A stretch of 6,810 bases of DNA from Eubacteriales bacterium. Its GTDB lineage: Bacteria > Bacillota > Clostridia > Christensenellales > CAG-138. The stretch is from NCBI GenBank assembly GCA_028701165.1, contig JAQVRG010000084.1, positions 1 to 6,810 of the forward strand. Direction: 5' to 3'. Made by a program: the position numbers and the translations under genes. The first letter of the stretch is position 1, and each line of letters starts with the position of its first letter. The notes below the pieces were generated by a model, which saw only the letters and a list, made by a program, of their open reading frames with translations, was not told the DNA's origin and did no database searches. Of this stretch, positions 1 through 6,769 are shown piece by piece.

Positions 1-95
1 TTGAAGGGCTTGGTTTTTACAATAGTGAAAACTTTGAAAGAAGTGTGTGAATACACGTGGTTTCTGCCATGTGTATATCATACAAGTTGCGTATG
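1..95. other. Short intergenic region downstream of phoR
   Basis: This AT-richer stretch follows the stop codon of the kinase gene. It has no convincing gene. It holds two imperfect stem-loops: arms 13-20 and 25-32 with a 4-base loop, and arms 51-60 and 67-76 with a 6-base loop. In each, the odd pair is a G-U wobble if the plus strand is transcribed and an A-C mismatch if the minus strand is transcribed. Neither is followed by a clean T-tract in the minus direction, so the end of the operon transcript is not clearly marked and may lie beyond base 1. Confidence 0.5.
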
Positions 96-1748
96 TTATT
101 TAGGAAACGTGACCGAGATGGCTGTTCCCATATCCGGCTCGCTTTGAAGCAAGATGCGTCCGTGGTGGTACTGCACCGCGTGCTTCACGATGGAAAGACC
201 CAGCCCCGTGCCGCCCGAAGCGCGCGAATGACTCTTATCCACCCGGTAGAACCGTTCAAACACGCGGCTTTGGTATTTTGCCGGTATGCCAATGCCCGTA
301 TCTTTTACCGTAACAGAGACAGTGCTTTCATCAGATGCAACGTTTATGGCAACGCTGCCGCCGTCTTTGTTATATTTAACGGCGTTGTCACACAGGTTAT
401 AGACGATCTCATAGATAAGTCTGCGCACGCCTGTGATCTGCGCGCTATGCCCATCCACGGAGCATGTGATATGCCTTTCCGCCGCCGCATCGTGCAAATT
501 TTCCGCCGCCTCCTGCGCGATTGCCAACAAATCAACGCTTTCTCGCGGCATGGCGTCGCCTTCGTCAAGCTGAGAAAGGCGGATAATGTCCTCGATCAGC
601 GTTACCATTCTTGCAGCCTCTGTGCGGATATGCCCGATAAAGCGCGGCGCGTCTTCCTGCTTTACCATGCCGTTTTGTAAAAGCTCCGCGCTGCCCATAA
701 TACCTTGCAGCGGCGTCTTAAGTTCGTGAGATACATTGGCGGTGAATTCCCTGCGGTTTCGTTCCGCCGCCTCCTGCTCGGTAACGTCGAAGGAGAGGAT
801 GACAATGCCGATCATCTCGCCGTTTGATTCTATGCGGCTTAGATCGAATTGATAAGCGCGGCCGTTGCGTTCCGCGCGAAGCTCGCCGACGCCGTTTTCT
901 TTTGTTTCCTGTATCGCGGCGCTTATGTCCAAACTCCGATCCAGCGTTAAAAAATCTTGGCCTACGCAAGCGCTGTCCGTGCTGAACAGCTTCTGCGCGG
1001 CATGGTTGATGCTGAGTATGGCGCCCTTGGCGTCCAGCAGCACAAGACCCTCCTTCATGCTGTCGGTAATTTGCGCGAATTCGTCCCGTTGACGCCGCAG
1101 AAGCCGAAGCTGCTTTTTGATTTCGAGCTGCTGCTGATTGATCCTGCCTAAAAGCGGCGACAACTCCTCATAAGCGTCGTTTTCCAAAGGATGCTCCAAG
1201 TCGAGCAGGTTAAGCGGCTCAACAACTCGCTTGGCCATGCGATTTGACAAAATGCCGGATAGAACAAGCGCGATGACCAAAACGATCAATATCGGCTGGA
1301 GCATTCCAAGTGCGAGCACGCCGGCCGTAGCGCGGCTGACGGAGATTCTAAGAACGCTGCCGTCAGAGAGCCGCTTGGCGCGGTATATTGTTTTCTGTAA
1401 GAGCGTCGCGGAATAACGGGCGCTATTACCCTCGCCGGCAGTAAAGGCCGCTTGTATTTCGCTGCGGTCCAAATGGTTTTCCATGGCTTGCGGATCCGCC
1501 TGCGTGTCATAGAGCACCGTACCGTCGGTCGCTACCCATGTGAGCCTGTAGTTGTCGGAGTCAAGCTTTTCAAGGTAGCTTTTGCCATCGCTTTCCACAG
1601 CGGCCATCGCTAACTCCAGCGCATCCTTCATTTGCTTTTCCTGCATATTGCCGAAATACTCGTACAGGCAGCCCATGATAATTATGAGACTTGCAAAAAG
1701 TACTGCACCGGCTACAAGGATAATGGATGTAAAGATTTTTCTGGTCAT
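96..1748 (-). CDS. phoR: PhoR-type sensor histidine kinase
   Basis: This is a membrane-bound sensor kinase of 550 residues that should phosphorylate the response regulator encoded just upstream. A transmembrane helix spans about residues 7-29, followed by an extracytoplasmic domain of about 115 residues and a second helix at about 146-167. A HAMP-like linker follows (about 168-215), then a PAS domain (about 222-325). The dimerisation domain has the H-box VSHELKTPL with phosphoacceptor His341. The ATPase domain has an N-box around Asn451-Asn455, the G1 box DTGIGIP (483-489), the F-box ERFYRVD (498-504) and the G2 box GGTGLGLSI (512-520). All catalytic motifs are present, so it looks active. 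Its ATG overlaps the regulator's stop in an ATGA arrangement, and GGAGG lies 7 bases before the start. The kinase fold is certain. The PhoR role rests on the PAS-HisKA layout and the operon context. The input signal could come from PhoU and the transporter or from the extracytoplasmic domain. Confidence 0.93.
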   Translation of the reverse strand: MTRKIFTSIILVAGAVLFASLIIIMGCLYEYFGNMQEKQMKDALELAMAAVESDGKSYLEKLDSDNYRLTWVATDGTVLYDTQADPQAMENHLDRSEIQAAFTAGEGNSARYSATLLQKTIYRAKRLSDGSVLRISVSRATAGVLALGMLQPILIVLVIALVLSGILSNRMAKRVVEPLNLLDLEHPLENDAYEELSPLLGRINQQQLEIKKQLRLLRRQRDEFAQITDSMKEGLVLLDAKGAILSINHAAQKLFSTDSACVGQDFLTLDRSLDISAAIQETKENGVGELRAERNGRAYQFDLSRIESNGEMIGIVILSFDVTEQEAAERNRREFTANVSHELKTPLQGIMGSAELLQNGMVKQEDAPRFIGHIRTEAARMVTLIEDIIRLSQLDEGDAMPRESVDLLAIAQEAAENLHDAAAERHITCSVDGHSAQITGVRRLIYEIVYNLCDNAVKYNKDGGSVAINVASDESTVSVTVKDTGIGIPAKYQSRVFERFYRVDKSHSRASGGTGLGLSIVKHAVQYHHGRILLQSEPDMGTAISVTFPK

Positions 1749-2419
1749 TCCTTTACCTCCAGCCGATAGCCCACGTTACGTACGGTCTCAATCCAATCGC
1801 TGTAGCGGCCGAGCTTTTGCCTTAACGTACGGATGTGCATATCCACCGTGCGGGTTTCACCGCAGTAATCCGTGCCCCAAACCTCCTCCATGAGCTGATC
1901 GCGGGTAAATGCCACGCCCGGATGGGACAGAAACAGGCGAAGAACTTCAAACTCTTTGTAGGTCAATATGACGCGTTCGCCGTCCGCCGTTACGGTATGT
2001 TCGTCCAAATTGACGATCAAGCCGCCGGTTTTCAACAAATGCTCCGCACGCTTGGGCGCACAGCGCCGCAGGACGGCTTTTACGCAGGAAACAAGCTCCA
2101 TCACGCCGAATGGCTTGGTGAGATAGTAATCCGCACCGAGATCGAGCCCTTGTATCTTGTCATATTCCGCGCCCTTAGCGGTGGCCATCACCACCGGAAT
2201 ATCGCGGAGTATGGCGGACGCCTTCATGCGGCGCAGCAGCTCTATCCCGTCCACGCCGGGCAGCATCACATCCAGCACTACAAGCGCGGGCTGTTCTGTT
2301 TGCAGCGCTTCCCAAAAGGAGACTCCGTCCGCAAAGCCACGCGCCTCAAAGCCTGTAGATTGCAGACTGTATACCTCTATATCCCGTATGCTGGATTCGT
2401 CCTCTACGCACCAGATCAT
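1745..2419 (-). CDS. phoP: PhoB/PhoP-type response regulator (OmpR family)
   Basis: This 224-residue transcription factor has a receiver domain (about 1-118) and a winged-helix DNA-binding domain (about 131-222). The receiver has acidic residues Glu6 and Asp7, phosphoacceptor Asp50 in VVLDVMLPG, the switch Thr80 and Lys102 in the TKPF motif. The effector domain shows the usual OmpR/PhoB pattern, with YKEFEVLRLF (154-163), the recognition-helix stretch TRTVDMHIRTLRQKLG (189-204) and the C-terminal VRNVGYRL (213-220). It starts 2 bases after the phoU stop. Its ribosome binding site AGGAGG lies inside the last codons of phoU, 7 bases before the ATG. It very likely binds the repeats upstream of pstS and activates its own operon. 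The symbol could equally be phoB, since the two names are used for the same role in different phyla. The family is certain and the phosphate role follows from context. Confidence 0.93.
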   Translation of the reverse strand: MIWCVEDESSIRDIEVYSLQSTGFEARGFADGVSFWEALQTEQPALVVLDVMLPGVDGIELLRRMKASAILRDIPVVMATAKGAEYDKIQGLDLGADYYLTKPFGVMELVSCVKAVLRRCAPKRAEHLLKTGGLIVNLDEHTVTADGERVILTYKEFEVLRLFLSHPGVAFTRDQLMEEVWGTDYCGETRTVDMHIRTLRQKLGRYSDWIETVRNVGYRLEVKE

Positions 2420-2421
2420 GC

Positions 2422-3066
2422 TTATTCCTCCTTATGCACGCCCGTTACCGAGAAAATGACCCATTCAGCGATATTGACCGCATGATCGCCGATTCGTTCA
2501 AAGTATTTCGCTATCATCAAAAGGTCGAGGGCGTATTCGCCGTCTGCGGGTTCTTTCCCTATTTTTTCTATCAGCTTGTTTTTTACCTGGTCGAAGAAAG
2601 CATCCACGGTGTCGTCGTCGGCAATGACCTTTTCCGCTAACATTATATCATGCTTGACGAAAGCATCAACACTCTCCGTAACCATTTGAATAGTCGCCCG
2701 CGCCATTTCCCGCAGAAGCTCGTCGTTTTCTGCGCTTCTGCCGTCCAAAAAACAGACGATTTCCGCGATATCCTCAGCTTGGTCGCCGATTCTCTCCATA
2801 TCCGTAATCATCTTAAGCGCTGCGGATATTTGCCGCAGATCCCTTGCGACCGGCTGTTGCTGCAAAAGAAGCTTTAGGCACATAGACTCAATCGTCCGCT
2901 CCTTTTGATCGATTTCCGCGTCCAGCGGGGCGACCTTTTTCGCCAACGCCTTATCCGCGGCGGTCAGCGCCTTGGAGCTAAGACCAATAACCTCCTCGCA
3001 GAGCGCGCCCATCATGATAAGCTCTTTATTTAAAAGAGCAAGCTGCTCATCAAAACGACTTCTCAT
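2422..3066 (-). CDS. phoU: Phosphate signalling/transport accessory protein PhoU
   Basis: This is a cytoplasmic, all-helical protein of 214 residues, the normal length for PhoU. It has the two-fold repeat of the family. Each half carries a conserved acidic metal-binding motif: ERIGDQAEDI at 91-100 and ERIGDHAVNIAEW at 190-202. PhoU is known to act with the Pst transporter and the PhoR kinase, holding the kinase in its inactive state when phosphate is plentiful and limiting excess uptake. The start codon shares one base with the pstB stop (TAATG), with GGGGAGG upstream inside the end of pstB, so translation is probably coupled. The gene sits between the transporter and the two-component genes, which fits a linking role. 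No unusual features were seen. Confidence 0.96.
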   Translation of the reverse strand: MRSRFDEQLALLNKELIMMGALCEEVIGLSSKALTAADKALAKKVAPLDAEIDQKERTIESMCLKLLLQQQPVARDLRQISAALKMITDMERIGDQAEDIAEIVCFLDGRSAENDELLREMARATIQMVTESVDAFVKHDIMLAEKVIADDDTVDAFFDQVKNKLIEKIGKEPADGEYALDLLMIAKYFERIGDHAVNIAEWVIFSVTGVHKEE

Positions 3067-3824
3067 TATCCGAACCTCCCCGTAATATAATCCTCTGTCC
3101 TTTTATCCCTCGGCTGTGAGAACAGCATTTCCGTAACGCCGTATTCCACCAGCTCTCCCAGCAGGAAGAATGCTGTGTTGTCCGAGATGCGGGCGGCTTG
3201 CTGCATATTGTGCGTGACGATGACGATGGTGTATTGCTCCTTGAGCTGCAACGCAAGCTCTTCGATTTTGGATGTCGAAATGGGGTCGAGCGCACTTGTT
3301 GGTTCGTCCATCAAAAGCACGGCCGGCTCCACCGCGAGCGCCCGCGCGATGCACAGCCGCTGCTGTTGTCCGCCGGAGAGGCCAAGGGCGTTCTTTTTCA
3401 ACCGATCCTTCACCTCGTTCCAAATCGCCGCGTCCCGCAGCGAACGCTCCACGATGTCGTCCAGCTTCGCTTTTCCCTTCACGCCGTGCGTTCTTGGCCC
3501 ATAGGCTACATTGTCATAGATGCTCATAGGAAAGGGATTCGGCTTTTGAAATACCATCCCGATTTGACGGCGCAGCTCGCTTACGTCGGTCGCGGAATCA
3601 AAAATATCGGTTTTTTCGTATTGCACGCTGCCGGTGATCTTTACGCCGGGAATCAGATCGTTCATGCGGTTGAGCGTTTTGAGAAAGGTGGATTTGCCGC
3701 AGCCGGAGGGACCGATCAGCGCGGTAATGCTTTTTTTTGCAATGTCCAGACTGACATTTTTCAATGCCTGTTGGTTTCCGTACCAAAGGCAGAGGTTGTC
3801 TATTGTGATAATACTGCTCATCAT
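3066..3824 (-). CDS. pstB: Phosphate ABC transporter ATP-binding protein PstB
   Basis: This 252-residue ATPase powers phosphate import by the PstSCAB complex on the inner face of the membrane. Every ABC motif is intact: Walker A GPSGCGKST (38-46), Q-loop Gln93 in MVFQKPNPFPMS, which is a characteristic PstB stretch, signature LSGGQQQR (149-156), Walker B VLLMDEP (169-175), D-loop SALD (177-180) and switch His205 in VTHNM. The PstB-style ELRRQIGMVFQKPNPFP segment separates it from other ABC ATPases. Translation starts at ATGATG, where the first ATG overlaps the pstA stop as ATGA. A strong AGGAGG lies 8 bases upstream. Either Met could be used, with a one-residue difference. Confidence 0.98.
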   Translation of the reverse strand: MMSSIITIDNLCLWYGNQQALKNVSLDIAKKSITALIGPSGCGKSTFLKTLNRMNDLIPGVKITGSVQYEKTDIFDSATDVSELRRQIGMVFQKPNPFPMSIYDNVAYGPRTHGVKGKAKLDDIVERSLRDAAIWNEVKDRLKKNALGLSGGQQQRLCIARALAVEPAVLLMDEPTSALDPISTSKIEELALQLKEQYTIVIVTHNMQQAARISDNTAFFLLGELVEYGVTEMLFSQPRDKRTEDYITGRFG

Positions 3825-4681
3825 GCTTTTTTCCTCCTAAAGTACCGCTGGGTAAGCGTCGCCGCCAGATTGATCAAAAGCGTCAGTCCCATCAGTATCG
3901 CCGCGATCGCAAATGCCGCGCCAAATTCGCCCTGCTCCTTGGCATAGACATACAGTGCGACGGTCAATGTTGCGCCCGCGCTCGTGAGTCCCTCAAAAAT
4001 GCCGTTGAGCGCGTGCGCAAAGCCTGCCGTGAAAAGAAGCGCCGCCGATTCGCCTAAGATTCGGCCTACCGATAGGATGCAGCCGGTGATGACGCCGTCC
4101 ACGCAGCCGGGCAGCACCACGGTGCGGATGACCCGCCACTTGCCAGCGCCCAAGCCGAACGCGCCCTCGCGGTAGCTCTGCGGTACGGTCTTTAGGCTCT
4201 CCTGCGTAGTGCGCATGATGGTGGGCAGATTCATGATGACGAGTGTCAGCGCGCCCGCGAGCAGCGAGGTCTGCATGCCGAGGAACTGGCAAAAAAACAA
4301 CATACCCACAAGCCCGTATATAATGGACGGGATGCCCGAAAGCGTTTCCGCCGCGTATTCGATAACCGCTACGACCTTCTTGTTTTTGGCGTATTCCGTT
4401 AGATAGATGGCGGCGCCAACGCCCAGCGGCAGGACGATAAGCAGCGTCGCAATGACGATATATACCGTGTTGAGGATATCCGGCAGGATGCCGATGCGCT
4501 CCGTCAAATAGCTGGGCGAGGTGGAAAGCAGCTCCCACGAGATATTGGGGACGCCCTTGGCTAAAACATAAGCGATCAGGAAGAGCACCAGCGCATACGT
4601 CAGCGCGGCGCATACATACATCAAAGCGCGCATGAAGCCGATATAACGCCGACGTTTTCGGGATAATTTTGCGTTTAGCAT
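3821..4681 (-). CDS. pstA: Phosphate ABC transporter permease PstA
   Basis: This is one of the two membrane channel subunits of the phosphate importer, 286 residues long with about six hydrophobic segments. The N-terminus is basic (KLSRKRRR), and a first helix spans about 19-41. The permease domain has GILPDILNTVYI (64-75), the conserved SGIPSIIYGLVGM (115-127) and the EAA coupling loop at about 171-191, ending in VVLP, which should contact PstB. The open frame runs far upstream into pstC, but that part is a shadow frame with arginine-rich, unnatural sequence. I chose the ATG at 4681 because AAGGAG at 4690-4695 is 8 bases before it. The in-frame ATG at 4687 overlaps the pstC stop as ATGA but is only 2 bases from AAGGAG, so it is less likely. 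The protein is a paralogue of PstC. Confidence 0.96.
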   Translation of the reverse strand: MLNAKLSRKRRRYIGFMRALMYVCAALTYALVLFLIAYVLAKGVPNISWELLSTSPSYLTERIGILPDILNTVYIVIATLLIVLPLGVGAAIYLTEYAKNKKVVAVIEYAAETLSGIPSIIYGLVGMLFFCQFLGMQTSLLAGALTLVIMNLPTIMRTTQESLKTVPQSYREGAFGLGAGKWRVIRTVVLPGCVDGVITGCILSVGRILGESAALLFTAGFAHALNGIFEGLTSAGATLTVALYVYAKEQGEFGAAFAIAAILMGLTLLINLAATLTQRYFRRKKA

Positions 4682-4683
4682 TC

Positions 4684-5553
4684 TCATCTCTCCTTCGTGC
4701 GCTTCAAAAAGAAGTTGAGCGTTGCGTTGATGAGCATAATGAACAGGAACAGCACCAAGGCGATCGAAAACAGCGCCTGCCGTTGCAGGCCGCCGGAATA
4801 GGACATTTCGCTTGCAACCGCCGTGGTGAGGAAGCGCACGCTTTGGAAAAGACTCGGCATATTCGCGGCGTTGCCTGAAACCATCATGACCGCCATCGCT
4901 TCGCCGATCGCTCTGCCGACGCCCAACACCACCGCCGCCGCGATGCCGCTTTTGGCCGCGGGGACGGAAACCTTGAAGTAGGTCTCTACCGGCGTTGCGC
5001 CCAATGCAAGCGACGCATCCTCGTATTCCTTCGGTACGGCTTCCAGCGCCGTGACGGATACCTTGATGATGCTTGGCAGTATCATGATCGAAAGCACGAT
5101 GATCGCCGCGAAAAGGCTCGCGCCGTCTGGCACATGGAACAGCTTTCGTATTGCGGGCACCAGTATGAGCATACCCACAAGGCCGTACACGACGGACGGG
5201 ATGCCCGCAAGCAGGCTGACCGCCGATTCCATCACCGTTTTGACCCTTGGGGACGCGACCTTTGCAAGGTACACCGCCGTCATGAAGCCGATGGGAACGC
5301 CGATCACGATGGCGCCCGCCGTGCCGTACACGCTGGTCAAAATGAAGGACAGTATCCCATACGAAGGTTCCGCCGCGGTGGAAGCCCATGTTTTTCCGAA
5401 GAGGAATTTGATCAACCCGATCTCGCGTATGGCCGGAATGCCGGAGATGATCAGGTATACGGTGATGAGCAGCACACAGCAGACGGTGATCAGCCCCAAT
5501 AGCAGGAACACACCATGCACGGCCGTTTCAAATGATTTCTTCTTGCCTTTCAT
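4684..5553 (-). CDS. pstC: Phosphate ABC transporter permease PstC
   Basis: This is the partner channel subunit to PstA, 289 residues with about six membrane-spanning segments. A hydrophobic first helix lies at about 12-36, followed by an external loop with the motif FLFGKTW (50-56), typical of PstC. The permease core includes PSYGILSFILTSVYGT (63-78), AGIPSVVYGLVGM (116-128) and the EAA loop at about 176-198. The C-terminal membrane segment ends in a basic tail (KRTKER). The frame could begin 17 codons earlier at 5604. The start at 5553 is preferred because GGAAAGG (5560-5566) lies 6 bases before it, the product then begins MKGKKKS, and the upstream 17 codons would cover the intergenic hairpin. 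The gene ends with TGA at 4684-4686, 2 bases before the preferred pstA start. Confidence 0.96.
   Translation of the reverse strand: MKGKKKSFETAVHGVFLLLGLITVCCVLLITVYLIISGIPAIREIGLIKFLFGKTWASTAAEPSYGILSFILTSVYGTAGAIVIGVPIGFMTAVYLAKVASPRVKTVMESAVSLLAGIPSVVYGLVGMLILVPAIRKLFHVPDGASLFAAIIVLSIMILPSIIKVSVTALEAVPKEYEDASLALGATPVETYFKVSVPAAKSGIAAAVVLGVGRAIGEAMAVMMVSGNAANMPSLFQSVRFLTTAVASEMSYSGGLQRQALFSIALVLFLFIMLINATLNFFLKRTKER
4690..4695 (-). promoter_or_regulatory. Ribosome binding site deciding the pstA start
   Basis: Read on the minus strand this is AAGGAG, inside the last codons of pstC. It is 2 bases from the ATG at 4687 and 8 bases from the ATG at 4681. The second spacing is the normal one, so 4681 is favoured as the pstA start. 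Confidence 0.65.
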
Positions 5554-5559
5554 ACATAA

Positions 5560-5566
5560 CCTTTCC
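5560..5566 (-). promoter_or_regulatory. Ribosome binding site deciding the pstC start
   Basis: Read on the minus strand this is GGAAAGG, 6 bases before the ATG at 5553. It lies inside the codons of the possible upstream extension (MER...), which argues that translation begins at 5553 and not at the earlier ATGs at 5604 or 5568. Confidence 0.7.
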
Positions 5567-5579
5567 ATTGAACCGGAAG

Positions 5580-5602
5580 GGGCAGCCGCAGTGCGGCTGC
5601 CC
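5580..5602 (-). other. Perfect GC-rich hairpin between pstS and pstC
   Basis: Arms at 5580-5590 and 5592-5602 are exact reverse complements, 11 pairs, nearly all G-C, around a single central base. In RNA the top pairs would open to make a small loop. It lies 13 bases after the pstS stop codon and about 26 bases before the pstC start. There is no T-tract on its minus-strand downstream side, so it is not a simple intrinsic terminator. Known examples in other ABC transporter operons place such hairpins after the binding-protein gene to protect its mRNA from 3' decay or to attenuate downstream expression. That role here is inferred. Confidence 0.7.
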
Positions 5603-5615
5603 AACAGCGTGTCTG

Positions 5616-6425
5616 CTAGTTCGCCGCCACCGCGCCCGCGGCGGAGATGATTTCCGCTGCATCCGCAGAAGTGATGTAGGCGAAGAACATTTGGGCAGTT
5701 TCACTAAGCGCCGTGCCGTCCTTGGTCACGAGGACAAAGGGGCGTTGGATCACGTAGCTGCCATCCTTAACGGTGTTCTCGCTGGGCGTTACGCCGCCCA
5801 CGGAGAGGGCCTTTACGCTATCCTTGACAGAGGCAAGGGACGCATAGCCGATGGCGTCGGGATTCTGGGATACGGTGGTGATCACGTCGCCTGTGCTGGT
5901 CAATTCCTGACGGTATTTGCAGGCGTCCTCGGTGCCGGTGATGGATTCGAAGCCGTCACGCGTACCGCTGCCCGCTTCGCGGCCGATCAATACGATCTGG
6001 GCGTCGTTGCCGCCAACGTCTTTCCAGTTGCTGATCTCGCCGGTATAGATGGATGCGATTTGTTCAAGACTAAGCTCTGCTACGGGATTCTCCGGGCTTA
6101 CAATGATGGCGATGCCATCGTAGGCAAGCACCGTTTCGCTAAGTCCCTGCGCTTTTTCCTCATCCTTTAGGCTGCGGCTTGAAAGTCCGATGTCGCAGCG
6201 CCCTTCGAGCACGGCCTTGATACCGGAGCCGGAACCGGTGGGGTTATACGTAAAGCTTGTGTTTTTATTGGCTGCCATGAAGGATTCTCCCAACGCGCCG
6301 ATAACCTTTTCCATGGAGGTGGAGCCGTCGGTAGAAACCGTGCCGCCATTGGTCTTTGCGCCGCAGCCCGCCAGCATGGCGGCTGCCATAACGCCGATGA
6401 TAAGCATACCGATGATTTTCTTCAT
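5616..6425 (-). CDS. pstS: Phosphate-binding lipoprotein PstS
   Basis: This 269-residue extracytoplasmic solute-binding protein captures inorganic phosphate and hands it to PstC and PstA. The N-terminus is a lipoprotein signal peptide: basic KK, a hydrophobic core and the lipobox LAGC with Cys21 as the lipid-anchored residue. The mature protein has the family's phosphate-binding segments: DGSTSM (33-38), TGSGSGIKA (63-71), the LSSRSL segment (81-86) and REAGSGTRDGFE (149-160). The length is normal for clostridial PstS. The start has AAAGGA about 9 bases upstream. It is the first gene of the operon, behind the putative Pho box, and is separated from pstC by a hairpin, so its product is probably made in excess of the permeases. 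Confidence 0.97.
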   Translation of the reverse strand: MKKIIGMLIIGVMAAAMLAGCGAKTNGGTVSTDGSTSMEKVIGALGESFMAANKNTSFTYNPTGSGSGIKAVLEGRCDIGLSSRSLKDEEKAQGLSETVLAYDGIAIIVSPENPVAELSLEQIASIYTGEISNWKDVGGNDAQIVLIGREAGSGTRDGFESITGTEDACKYRQELTSTGDVITTVSQNPDAIGYASLASVKDSVKALSVGGVTPSENTVKDGSYVIQRPFVLVTKDGTALSETAQMFFAYITSADAAEIISAAGAVAAN

Positions 6426-6470
6426 AATTCAACATCCTTTCATTCTCATAACTTATTGTTTTCTACGGCT

Positions 6471-6479
6471 ATTATGATA
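6471..6479 (-). promoter_or_regulatory. Putative -10 region of the pst operon
   Basis: On the minus strand, overlapping TATCAT (6474-6479) and CATAAT (6471-6476) both resemble the TATAAT consensus. The nearest TTTACA-like hexamer lies only about 10-13 bases upstream, too close for a standard -35 element. That spacing fits a promoter where an activator site replaces the -35. A start point near 6463 would give a leader of roughly 40 bases. Confidence 0.45.
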
Positions 6480-6487
6480 CAAAGCGG

Positions 6488-6531
6488 GTGTAAAATGAAA
6501 AAGACGCCTAGTGTAAAATCGGCGTAAAATC
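6488..6531 (-). promoter_or_regulatory. Putative PhoB/PhoP box (three direct repeats)
   Basis: Read on the minus strand, three copies of ATTTTAC(A/G)C occur upstream of pstS. On the plus strand they are TGTAAAAT at 6489-6496, TGTAAAAT at 6512-6519 and CGTAAAAT at 6523-6530. The two outer-left copies match over nine bases (GTGTAAAAT). The second and third are 11 bases apart and the first and second 23 apart, so all lie on about the same face of the helix at a spacing of one or two turns. PhoB and PhoP are known to bind TTnACA-like direct repeats with an 11-base period. Binding by the regulator encoded at 1745-2419 is inferred. Confidence 0.65.
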
Positions 6532-6547
6532 GAAGAAAGCTTAAGAT

Positions 6548-6730
6548 GTGAAAATTTCTGACCTGACTGCCGCCTTATTTAGGCTTATCATCAAAAATAA
6601 CGAAATATGCTTGGCGTACCGGAACAAAAGCTACTGGGAACTTGTGGGGCTGAACGAAGCGGCTTCCCCGGATACGGCCGCAATGTCGGCAATCCATCCT
6701 GATTATGTGACTTTTGTACCGAAAGAATAA
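6548..6730 (+). CDS. Doubtful small reading frame, 60 codons, unknown
   Basis: A GTG-started frame encodes 60 residues beginning MKISDLTAALFRL and ending TFVPKE. I do not recognise it. The composition is plausible for a protein (mixed charged and hydrophobic, no arginine bias), while the opposite-strand frame at 6575-6775 is arginine-rich and looks like a shadow. Against it: there is only a weak purine-rich stretch (6532-6539) as a ribosome site, and an in-frame stop at 6542-6544 rules out an earlier start. No hydrophobic membrane segment is evident. It would be divergent from pstS and share its control region. It may be a small gene, a fragment of a decayed gene, or chance. Confidence 0.28.
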   Translation: MKISDLTAALFRLIIKNNEICLAYRNKSYWELVGLNEAASPDTAAMSAIHPDYVTFVPKE

Positions 6731-6769
6731 GCGAGAAGCAGAACGATTGCAAATGACCCTTGATTTCCA

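Noticed and set aside
57..680. Plus-strand open frame of 207 codons antisense to the 3' end of phoR
   Set aside because: It is rich in Arg, His and Cys and lies opposite the well-conserved ATPase domain of the kinase, so it is a shadow frame.
1835..2485. Plus-strand open frame of 216 codons antisense to the response regulator
   Set aside because: The opposite strand has all receiver and winged-helix motifs. This frame resembles no known family and has no start context.
3198..3947. Plus-strand open frame of 249 codons antisense to pstB and pstA
   Set aside because: It is a shadow of the real genes caused by codon bias. It has no recognisable motif and no ribosome site, while the minus strand carries complete Pst motifs.
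4688..5389. Upstream extension of the pstA frame by about 235 codons across pstC
   Set aside because: The translation is rich in Arg, Gly and His with no membrane pattern, and the strand is already coded by pstC in another frame. The family length and the ribosome site support a start at 4681.
5532..6170. Plus-strand open frame of 212 codons antisense to pstS
   Set aside because: It is a shadow of pstS, whose lipobox and phosphate-binding motifs are intact on the other strand.
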